Program-made: the position numbers and the translations under genes
The notes under the pieces: model-generated
What the model saw: the letters and a program-made list of their open reading frames with translations, nothing else
Database searches by the model: none
Told to the model about the DNA's origin: nothing
NCBI GenBank assembly: GCA_033675265.1
Contig: JAUJYZ010000408.1
Location: forward strand, 410,001-474,000
Source: Actinostola sp. cb2023
Taxonomy: Eukaryota; Cnidaria; Anthozoa; Actiniaria; Actinostolidae
Direction of reading: 5' to 3'
Length of the DNA stretch: 64,000 nucleotides
Shown here: positions 55,161-64,000 of the stretch, piece by piece
Numbering within the stretch: position 1 is the stretch's first letter
Layout: every line of letters begins with the position of its first letter

Positions 55161-56304
55161 CAGGAGCCCATAAGTAGGAGCCTCCATCTACCGTACTGTG
55201 TTTGTGAGACGACCTGTGACCGGATCAGGCTATTTTTAGAACACCTTTTCCCGCGAACTAATCATCAATCAATAGGAATCCCCCATGGGAATTAAACAGA
55301 ACCAATCAGCATCAATGAGGTAGATGATTTGTGTTTATTTGTGATATATGAACAAAGTGGCGGACGAAGAAATTGGCAAAATTGAAGAAACTGAAAGTGA
55401 AGAGAGCGAAAATGATAGTGATAGTTACAGTGACTCTTTTGCAGAGTTTAGTACTTCATCGGAAAGTGACCAAGAGTCTTAAATTCAAGTTCATGTTCTG
55501 TTTCTCAAGGAACTAAAAAAACATCAAATAGTAAACCTACCAAGCCAAAAGCTAGAAACTCCGTAACAAAGCCGAAATCAAAAATCCCTTGGTGTTAAAA
55601 TTTCGCGGCAAAACTGGTGTTCTAAAAATATGAAATTCAAGAAAGGCTGATACTACGTAGAAATAAAAAGCTTAACACAACACCAGCATTTTCGTTCACG
55701 GTTCCCTCTTTCAAGTTTATATTTTCATGTTTTGGACCGTAGATCTTCTTAGATCCGTTATGCTGTAATTCTTTAGCATAGTTTGTCTATGCATTCCGTG
55801 TAGGATTGGTTTTGTCCATCCACACCTAGGTTAAACACAACACCAACATGATATTTTGGATTCTTGCCCTTTGGACCATATTACCGCACGTGTTGTGGTG
55901 TGAGCCAATGGGCAGGTTTCTAAATTTGAGCTGGTTGAGTTTCAGAGTCGATACGCAAGTAACATGCATTGGCTTTCTAAGTTGGTGTTTGTTGCTCTCG
56001 CTACACCGTACTGATGAGTTCCAAAAGAACGAAACAGCTGTCTACGGTTGCCGATCCTGGCTCTCTCTTGCTCTATCATGTTGGTGTTGTGTTTTAAAAG
56101 CTTTTTATTTCTACGTAGTATCAGCCTTTCTTGAATTTCATGTTTGCCATATGTATAGCTGATTAGATCTTTTACAGATCCTACGTATACCTACAGCATT
56201 TTCGTTCACGGTTCCCTCTTTCAAGTTTCTAAAAATAGCCTGATCCGGTCACAGGTCGTCTCACGAATACATCCCAGATGGAGGCTCCTACTTATGGGCT
56301 CCTG
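55161..56304. mobile_element. hAT-like 1.14-kb element with CCAATTC duplication
   Basis: CAGGAGCCCATAAGTAGGAG and CTCCTACTTATGGGCTCCTG are inverted ends flanked by CCAATTC (55154-55160, 56305-56311). The arms extend through GACCTGTGACCGGATCAGGC. A second inner inverted pair (ACTACGTAGAAATAAAAAGC) lies at 55651 and 56103. It inserted exactly at the edge of the MITE at 54752. Confidence 0.85.
55348..55482 (+). pseudogene. Short acidic reading frame in the 55161 element
   Basis: A 44-codon frame beginning MNKVADEEIGKIEETESEES, very rich in Ser, Glu and Asp. It resembles the acidic N-termini of several transposases, but nothing catalytic follows, so it is most likely the remnant of the autonomous parent's open frame. 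Confidence 0.4.
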
Positions 56305-56369
56305 CCAATTCTAATTCATTCACATAGGCAGAAAAAATCTCGATTTTTACCCGGCATGCAGTTTCCAAT

Positions 56370-56490
56370 AACCATCATGCAATTCTCAAGAACCATCATG
56401 CAATTCTCAAGAACCATCATGCAATTCTCAAGAACCATCATGCAATTCTCAAGAACCATCATGCAATTCTCAAGAACCATCATGCTTTTC
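56370..56490. repeat. 21-bp tandem repeat, about 6 copies
   Basis: Unit CAATTCTCAAGAACCATCATG with almost no divergence. Confidence 0.95.
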
Positions 56491-57014
56491 GCGCCAACTC
56501 CCACATACGCTATTCAAGCTTTCGCGTTTCTGATCGGTAAATGTCGTGCCCAAAATCTGTGTCCCTATAATTAATTTGTACATGTGTATGTTTCTTTAGC
56601 CGGTATATCCTGACTCGTAAGCCCATCAGATACCGTATCTTGTGCTTTTCGTGGGAATTGTGTAGTTCAGAAGATCACCGTATTAATTGAGCTGATTAGT
56701 GCCGGCTGACCGTGTGTCAGTTTCAAGTGTGAATATTCGCATTGAAATCTCAATTATAAGTAATACATTAGTTATTCATAAGCTATCCAGTTTTTCAAAT
56801 AGACAAATACTATTCAAAACAAAGAAAGGTAGACTCGTCTAATAATTTGCATACTTGTCACTTGGCATAAAACAAAACATTTCATAACTACAGTAGTCTA
56901 AGCTCTCCGGCACCAACTCTTATCCACAACTACTAACATTGCATTCACCGTCAGCATTCACTGCTGTTAGGTAGCCTAGTTTTATTTAATTATTTAGTAG
57001 CCTCAGAAGTGAAT

Positions 57015-57096
57015 AGTCTCCTATGCACCCGTTCTTAGTTTCGGGATCCCTGTGCTCACAGGGATCCCGAAACTAAGAACGGGTGCATAGGAGACT
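57015..57096. repeat. Perfect 82-bp palindrome
   Basis: Two 40-bp arms (AGTCTCCTATGCACCCGTTC ... CCCTGTG and exact inverse) with a 2-bp centre (CT). Confidence 0.97.
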
Positions 57097-57927
57097 ACAG
57101 AAGCAATGGTTGGGCTGCCTTTTCCCTTGTTCTTGATAATGGTATAACTGAGGCAACACCGCGCTTCGCTATCGTGTTTGCGCGGTTACAATCCCAATAT
57201 GGCGCCGTGGGAACAGTGAAATACCCACTGGGCTGTAGATCCTTTGTGTTAATTTACAATCTTGGCAGAAAATAAATGAGAAAGTTTTTGAGAATTTGAG
57301 AAAAGTTTTTAATTCTCAGGAGAGAGAATTTTCTCTCATTTTGTCTCCTGGACTGCATGGGGATGATTTAATGCGAGGAGCCATCGTCTTGGATCTCAAT
57401 CGATAACGGTGGCAAAGTCACTGGTAGTCGGTAATGTCTACTCCCTACTATCCAAACTCATAGAACTACCAGCCGCAGGACCTGAGAGCTGCTTTGGTTA
57501 TGTTAATTCGATCTAGTGACTGAATTTGAGCTAAAATTGCCCACTGAATAGAGAAAAGAACAGATGGAAATGCATGACAAGTAGCAGCCGAGCCGGTTTA
57601 TGTATTCCTAATGTATCCATGACACCTGATTGACTGTGAGAGAGAGTCGACAAGCAGAGCCTACGTACTGTACATGTTCGCTTCAGTTGCACCAGTAGGC
57701 CGGCTCTCTCTGACTAGCGAACATTGTAGCTGTTTTGGCAAAGTGTCCGAAATTAAGCTGACTTTATAAAAGCTATTCAAGAAAGACTGACAGCGTGTAG
57801 TGGATGCTTGTGTTCACTTTAATCATTGATCTCATCTTGTGCCTTATCTCTTGTATTCAATCTGCGGTTAGTTTATTTGTCGGTGCTGGCGCCGCATAGA
57901 GTAACAAACAGGAAAGGAGCAGGAACT

Positions 57928-59126
57928 TTTTTTTTTATTTTTTTATTTTTTTATTATTATTATATCTTGTAAACAAATTACAATGGTTTTACAAAAGATT
58001 ACACATACGTACAGCAATTTATAACAACAAAACTGATAAGTTACCTCATAACTAGATTACTTTGCTACGCTCAGTACACTAAAATTACGTTACAAAAAAA
58101 AAAAAAACAAGATAGGCATAATAGTACTATTGACATATATCTACTACCTATTTACAAGTATTCATGCTATATTGAAGAGAGACTTAAGATATACTATACT
58201 AATTAGTATAGTGTTAACAGTCTGTGGCTATAGCTTTCTTTAATTTTTCGAATTTTTGAAGATGCGAAGCTAATTTAAATTTCCTTATTGCTATATTATA
58301 TTCAATATTTTCAAATAGTTTGATTGAGTTCTGAAATACTTTAAAATGAGGACGTTTTTCTTGTGATCTTGCTTTATATAGATGGACTTTATAAAGTAGT
58401 ATTATGAAATTTACTAAGCTATACTATTACCTGAGCAGAGTATTATGTTGGATAAGTTTAGTTCTGGCAAGATAACCTCATAATTACTCAACCAGTTCTT
58501 AATACTAAGGTAAACATTCCTGGATTCTATACAGTTAACAAAGAAGTGTTCTACAGATTCAAGGAAGATAAAACAAAAGGAACATCTTGGAGAGTCTATA
58601 AGTTTAAATTTGTACAACTGCTTATTTAAATAGAGACAGTTATTTAAAAGTTTATACTGGAACCAGCGCAACCCAGTATCTATAGTAGTTTTATAAATAT
58701 GAGAATAGACTTCCTTCCACTCAATGTCCGGGCTTGAAAGTTTTTCACTTAACCTTTTTTGTGCTGTAGGGGCCATGAATTTCCTACTTATCAATTTCGA
58801 ATAGATTTGTTTTGATTTGACTTTATCTAGTCCTATAGGTTTCCCTTCTAGGAGAATGTACTTCCCCCCTGGCAGATCAAAGACTTTTAGTTCCTTATCT
58901 TTCAGAATAGATTTCCATTTTTGTGGAAGGGCATGTATAATACCCATCCATAGCAAAAAATCCCTGTTCTCCATTCCTTTTGCATGAACGTAATCCCAGT
59001 TAAAACCTGAATTATTTTCCCAAATATGGTGAACCCTTAAAAAGCCCTTATCTACCATTCTTAAAATGTTACGAGAGTCTATATTAAAACGTATGTAAGA
59101 ATTATTCCATAAGGGTTGTCTTAATA
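57928..59126 (-). mobile_element. 5'-truncated LINE with 15-bp target duplication
   Basis: A minus-strand insertion ending in an A-rich tail (T-rich at 57928-57965 on the plus strand), flanked on both sides by AAAGGAGCAGGAACT (57913-57927, 59127-59141). The 5' end is missing, the usual result of target-primed reverse transcription. Confidence 0.93.
58414..59124 (-). CDS. LINE ORF2 C-terminal fragment (zf-RVT region)
   Basis: The frame is open from the truncation point (QPLWNNSYIRF) and runs about 235 codons to a stop. It has TGLRWFQYKLLNNCLYLNKQ and then CSFCFIFLESVEHFFVNC, the C-terminal zinc-binding segment (zf-RVT type) that follows the polymerase in many non-LTR retrotransposons. The polymerase and endonuclease are missing, so the fragment is inactive. 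The frame has no stops, so the insertion is young. Confidence 0.85.
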   Translation of the reverse strand, partial: LRQPLWNNSYIRFNIDSRNILRMVDKGFLRVHHIWENNSGFNWDYVHAKGMENRDFLLWMGIIHALPQKWKSILKDKELKVFDLPGGKYILLEGKPIGLDKVKSKQIYSKLISRKFMAPTAQKRLSEKLSSPDIEWKEVYSHIYKTTIDTGLRWFQYKLLNNCLYLNKQLYKFKLIDSPRCSFCFIFLESVEHFFVNCIESRNVYLSIKNWLSNYEVILPELNLSNIILCSGNSIA

Positions 59127-59889
59127 AAAGGAGCAGGAACTATTATTTTCCGGCGAAGCGGAAATTGAAGAGCTCTACCGTGACAGGTAGAAATAGATTA
59201 ATTAGGTGAGCCGATCAGCAGAGAAACACGTCCATTAAGTTTATCAAGTTCCCGGATCAAGTTTCTATGGCGTCTTGTTCCTTGACATGCAGTTATTACT
59301 CGGCTGGCTGCCTGTGGCACACCGAGTTGAAAAATGGGCTTTCTTTTTCTTATGGCCACAAATCGCCAACTGGGTACCAAGGCGCATGCACTCTGTGCCG
59401 CTGAGGAAACCGAAGGCTCATTGCTGCAGCCCGCCGAGTGAACGTTTATAGAGCGTCTTGTTCAAAGTCATTTGCATAGTATATATTATGCATGCAGACT
59501 ATTGTTAGTGACAAACCTCTTCTCTCATTGGTCAATTAATGTATATAAGTCACACTTCGCCCAGAATAATTAATTCACTGATCACATGAGAAGTAACCAA
59601 AGGAGGTTCGCTACCCACCCCTCCCACCCTCGCTGCCTGTGTTCAGTGACCGCACATCCACACAACGACACTCCGCGTCGTACTTTGCTACACCGGAGTG
59701 TTATCTCCATACCTTAACATCACTAACAATGGAAAAGGGAAATGATATATTACTATTGATACCGGGATCCCTGTCCTTTCTGGATATGGTGTCCAGTCTC
59801 TCCCGATTAATAGACTTAATGAAAGACCAGAGTTGAGAAAAAAGAGACGTGCTACAGAGGATGCTAGCTAGTGCAGTATGTCATAGAGG

Positions 59890-60033
59890 CGTTTTCCTAT
59901 GAGTGTTAAAGTTACGGTACCGTGCCGCATTGAAAGAGTTTGATTGAATGAGATACATCTGCACGCTTTTTGATTGGTTCAGAAAGGAAGCCATTTGAGT
60001 GTCACGGTACCGTAGGTATTTAACGTCATATGA
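59890..60033. mobile_element. Possible distant member of MITE family A
   Basis: GCGTTTTCCTATGAGTG and GTTACGGTACCGT resemble family A ends and interior. The right half carries CACGGTACCGTAGG. The right terminus is not clear. Confidence 0.4.
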
Positions 60034-60254
60034 CGACAGTATCATATCCACAGCGAGCGTAGGTGCCCACACTCCGACTACAACACGATCGAAGTCAGTG
60101 AACTTTTTCAGTTTGAAGAGGATTAGAACGTGTTAACGACTGCTGTACTTGAACGGAAAACCTTGAAAAGAACTCACGGCCGGAAAGTAACTCTTGAAGC
60201 ATTGAGTCCAAATTTAGATTATGAACCGAACACAAGAAATTATAACTGAGATCG

Positions 60255-62425
60255 ATGGCATTGGTAGTGATGGTAGTGATGGTAGTGATGGTAGTGATGG
60301 TAGTGATGGTAGTATGATAGTGATGGTAGTGGTAGTGATGGTACTGAGTGATGGTAGTGATGGTAGTGGTAGTGATGGTAGTGGTAGTGATGGTAGTGAT
60401 GGTAGTGATGGTAGTGGTAGTGATGGTAATGGTAGTGATGGTAATTGTAGTGATGGTCGTGGTAGTGATGGTAGTGGTAGTGATGGTAGTGATGGTGATG
60501 GTAGTGGTAGTGATGGTAGTGGTAGTGATAGTCGTGGTAGTGATGGTAGTGGTAGTGATAGTCGTGGTAGTGATAGTGATAGTCGTGGTAGTGATGGTAG
60601 TGATGGTAGTGGTAGTGATGGTAGTGATAGTCGTGGTAGTGGTAGTGATGGTAGTGGTAGTGATGGTAGTGGTAGTGATAGTCGTGGTAGTGATGGTAGT
60701 GATGGTAGTGGTAGTGATGGTAGTGATAGTCGTGGTAGTGGTAGTGATGGTAGTGGTAGTGATGGTAGTGGTAGTGGTAGTGATGGTAGTGATGGTAGTG
60801 GTAGTGATGGCAGTGATGGTAGTGGTAGTGATGGTAGTGGTAGTGATGGTAGTGGTAGTGATGCTAGTGGTAGTGATAGTCGTGGTAGTGATGGTAGTGG
60901 TAGTGATGGTAGTGATGGTAGTGGTAGTGGTAGTGATGGTAGTGGTAGTGATGGTAGTGATAGTCGTGGTAGTGGTAGTGATGGTAGTGGTAGTGATGGT
61001 AGTGGTAGTGATGGTAGTGGTAGTGATGGTAGTGGTAGTGATGGTAGTGGTAGTGATGGTAGTGGTAGTGATGGTAGTGGTAGTGATGGTAGTGGTAGTG
61101 ATGGTAGTGGTAGTGATGGTAGTGGTAGTGATGGTAGTGATGGTAGTGGTAGTGATGGTAGTGATGGTAGTGGTAGTGATGGTAGTGGTAGTGATGGTAG
61201 TGGTAGTGATGGTAGTGGTAGTGATGGTAGTGATGGTAGTGGTAGTGGTAGTGATGGTAGTGGTAGTGATGGTAGTGATAGTCGTGGTAGTGGTAGTGAT
61301 GGTAGTGGTAGTGATGGTAGTGGTAGTGATGGTAGTGGTAGTGATGGTAGTAGTGGTAGTGATGGTAGTGGTAGTGATGGTAGTGGTAGTGATGGTAGTG
61401 GTAGTGATGGTAGTGGTAGTGAGTGGTAGTGATGGTAGTGATGGTAGATGGTAGTGATGGTAGTGGTAGTGATGGTAGTGGTAGTGATGGTAGTGGTAGT
61501 GATGGTAGTGGTAGTGATGGTAGTGGTAGTGATGGTAGTGATGGTAGTGGTAGTGATGTGGCAGTGATGGTAGTGGTGGTAGTGATGGTAGTGGTAGTGG
61601 TAGTGATGGTAGTGGTAGTGTATGGTAGTGATGGTAGTGGTAGTGATGGTGGTGGTAGTGATGTTAGTGATGGTAGTGGTAGTGATGGTAGTGGTAGTGA
61701 TGGTAGTGGTAGTGTGGAGTGGTAGTGATGGGAGTGGTAGTGATGGTAGTGGTAGTGATGGTAGTGGTAGTGATGGTGATGGTAGTGATGGCAGTGATGG
61801 TAGTGGTAGTGATGGTAGTGTGGTAGTGATGGTAGTGGTAGTGATGGTAGTGGTAGTGATGCTAGTGGTAGTGATGCTAGTGGTAGTGATGGTAGTGGTA
61901 GTGATGGTAGTGATGGCAGTGATGGTAGTGGTAGTGATGGTAGTGGTAGTGATGCTAGTGGTAGTGATGCTAGTGGTAGTGATGGTCGTGGTAGTGATGG
62001 TAGTGGTAGTGATGGTAGTGGTAGTGATGGCAGTGATGGTAGTGGTAGTGATGCTAGTGGTAGTGATGGTAGTGGTAGTGATGCTAGTGGTAGTGATGGT
62101 AGTGGTAGTGATGGTAGTGATGGTAGTGGTAGTGGTAGTGGTAGTGATGGTAGTGGTAGTGATGCTAGTGGTAGTGATGCTAGTGGTAGTGATGGTCGTG
62201 GTAGTGATGGTAGTGTGGTAGTGATGGTAGTGGTAGTGATGGTAGTGGTAGTGATGGTAGTGGTAGTGATGGTAGTGGTAGTGATGGTAGTGGTAGTGAT
62301 GGTAGTGGTAGTGATGGTAGTGGTAGTGATGCTAGTGGTAGTGATGCTAGTGGTAGTGATGGTAGTGGTAGTGATGGTAGTGGTAGTGATGGTAGTGGTA
62401 GTGATGGCAGTGGTAGTGATGATAA
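60255..62425. repeat. 2.2-kb GGTAGT/GAT array
   Basis: Built from GGTAGTGAT and GGTAGTGGTAGTGAT units with variants GATAGTCGT, GATGCTAGT and GATGGCAGT. Because units are multiples of three, reading frames stay open for hundreds of codons (Gly-Ser-Asp or Met-Val-Val). Frame slips near 60317, 61423 and 62215 and the lack of conserved flanks argue against coding. It ends at AATAACTTTATTTT. Confidence 0.95.
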
Positions 62426-62511
62426 TAACTTTATTTTAGCTTTATTTCAAGACTGTAAACACTTTACAGCTAAAGCTGATAAACTAGTGGCCCTCAATAC
62501 TACAATACCAA

Positions 62512-62602
62512 TGATGGTAGTGGTAGTGGTTAAGTGGTAGTGGTAGTGGTAGTGATGCCGTGGTAGTGGTAGTGGTAGTGGTTAAGTGGTAGTGGTAATA
62601 AT
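62512..62602. repeat. Short GGTAGT satellite outlier
   Basis: A second small block of GTGGTAGTGGTTAAGTGG units 90 bp beyond the main array. Confidence 0.85.
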
Positions 62603-64000
62603 ACTGGTACGTTATAGAAGTTATCACTGGCAGGCTGAACGCAGCTCTACAGACGGCGGCATTAGCACTATCAATATAAGACCGTTGTAAATTATTTATA
62701 AACGCAACCATTACTGAGTGACTGACTCTAATGTTGACAGTCGCAAGCTGGTTTTCAACGCGACCTATTTGACTTTGGCATGACAGTCTGCTAATACTAC
62801 ATTCTAAATCTTGGCAAAACGTCAGTATTCTTTATAACTTTTCACGCCACTCTAACTACACATGCAATAATGGACAAAGTAGTAACGTGGGTGAATTACA
62901 TCCTGCATGTTCTATTATTGGATTTAGTCATGCTTTGTAGGCTTAACATCCTGATCGGAAAAATATACCACAAACGGCGATAAGTTCATAGAAGAACATT
63001 ACTTTGCGGTTTTATTATCGGGCTGGCTCCGGACACTTGTCTCTCCAGCATAGCCCCGCCTACTCCACAGGACGCGACCAATCTGTCGGTCAATACTTAT
63101 CAGTATAGTTGCACTTCAGTTAGTTATTTTCAATCAAAGTCAACGCTAACGGTGATCAGTCTCTTCGCCACCACGTGAACTCGTCTAAGAGCCTAGAAAG
63201 CCTCAAGTTTGCTTATCGTCGCTGAACTTGGCATTCAGTAGAGAACCAATCTGAGTATCTCTCGGAAGTACCGAATAAGTACGTATATTTGTAACGCGCA
63301 GTTCTGACGGTAAGCCGAATTATTGCACGAATGAAATACTTTTAGTAACAATAATTAGGCTCTGATGTTTGTAGCTGGACAAACGCTGGATGCCAGTCCT
63401 GCATGCAGTTCTGTTTCAAAAGGTTTATTAATAGCATAACTTATTCTGCGCAGCTTTCAAAGCACGAGTAGAGTCTGAGTATATCTGTTAGACATTGCTG
63501 AATGCCTGTCAAGCTATACTCGGTTACGTCATGCGCACCATGGTTTCAGAACGAAAAGCGATCGCAAGGAAATCACTACCGACACTAGTCTGCACAATAA
63601 CCTTGACTTACATAACCTACGTGAATGTTGTGGTAGTCTTCCCACCTTAGACTTAGCATTTGTTTCATGCGGAGTGGCTCTGTTAGCTGTCTAGACCCTG
63701 CATGACTGATCGAGTGACAACTCAATTGTCATCCGTGTCAATACGCTGGCACTCGTATTGTTTATTATCACTACATAACACCAGTTTTTAGGCACACGTC
63801 CAGACACGAGAGCTATATTGCGCGAAAAGAGTTGAAATTTTAACCGACCGAGGAAGGGAAGAGCGACGGAATTGAGGCGTTCCCGGTACATACTACATAC
63901 ATGGCTTTTCAGAGTCAAAATTACGTCTTTCTTCCTCGTCCAGTAACTTCCGATTCGAACTACAGTCTCAACTTGACTTATTTTTTCTGCTATTACAAAG
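62603..64000. other. No supported feature
   Basis: Mixed-composition unique-looking sequence. No open frame above 80 codons, no recognisable exon, no inverted ends. It could hold non-coding leader or regulatory DNA of a gene to the right. Confidence 0.4.

Noticed and set aside
60221..61429. 402-codon Gly-Ser-Asp reading frame
   Set aside because: Entirely generated by the trinucleotide-multiple array, with frame slips and equally open Met-Val frames. No conserved flanking domain.

Overview
The window is eukaryotic and almost certainly from a marine invertebrate animal. It carries spliced genes with consensus GT/AG junctions, three animal protein families (THADA, TMEM229, XK-related), and an unusually dense load of transposable elements and tandem repeats. 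The phylum cannot be fixed from the sequence alone. Base composition is AT-rich, with striking oligo-G runs.

Genes. (1) A THADA orthologue (tRNA 2'-O-methylation regulator, Trm732 family) runs leftwards from a start codon at 39421 to at least position 440, and its last several hundred residues lie off the left edge. I could place 25 coding exons by homology, splice signals and reading phase, including a 25-nt microexon. Only one short piece (about 20 residues, between 13740 and 21537) was not located. (2) A TMEM229B-like four-pass membrane protein starts 0.48 kb away on the opposite strand (39897-40424), so the two share a divergent promoter interval. (3) An XK-related (XKR) membrane protein lies on the minus strand, with exon 2 at 43333-44284 and exon 1 at 45088-46262. 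A second intact paralogous first exon at 50968-51776 ends in the same splice phase, suggesting alternative first exons.

Mobile DNA. A DIRS/Ngaro-type tyrosine-recombinase retrotransposon (31370-36132) sits inside a 46-bp satellite array (26874-36680) in the 12.5-kb third THADA intron. The array also contains a 1.39-kb terminal-inverted-repeat element with a perfect 9-bp target duplication. A four-element 'Russian doll' of DNA transposons lies just before the array, and the satellite monomer carries the terminal bases of the outer one. Further right are a truncated Ty3/Gypsy copy inside a miniature transposon (47281-48899), a 5'-truncated LINE with a 15-bp target duplication (57928-59126), hAT-like elements, and many miniature inverted-repeat elements (MITEs), several with clear target-site duplications. 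A tRNA-derived SINE lies at 20768-21150.

Tandem repeats include units of 17, 21, 24, 46, 52, 58 (two unrelated), 65 and 71 bp, and a 2.2-kb GGTAGT/GAT array at 60255-62425. No rRNA gene, CRISPR array or intact tRNA gene was found. The regions 51.8-52.4, 53.7-54.3, 57.1-57.9 and 62.7-64.0 kb hold nothing I can support.
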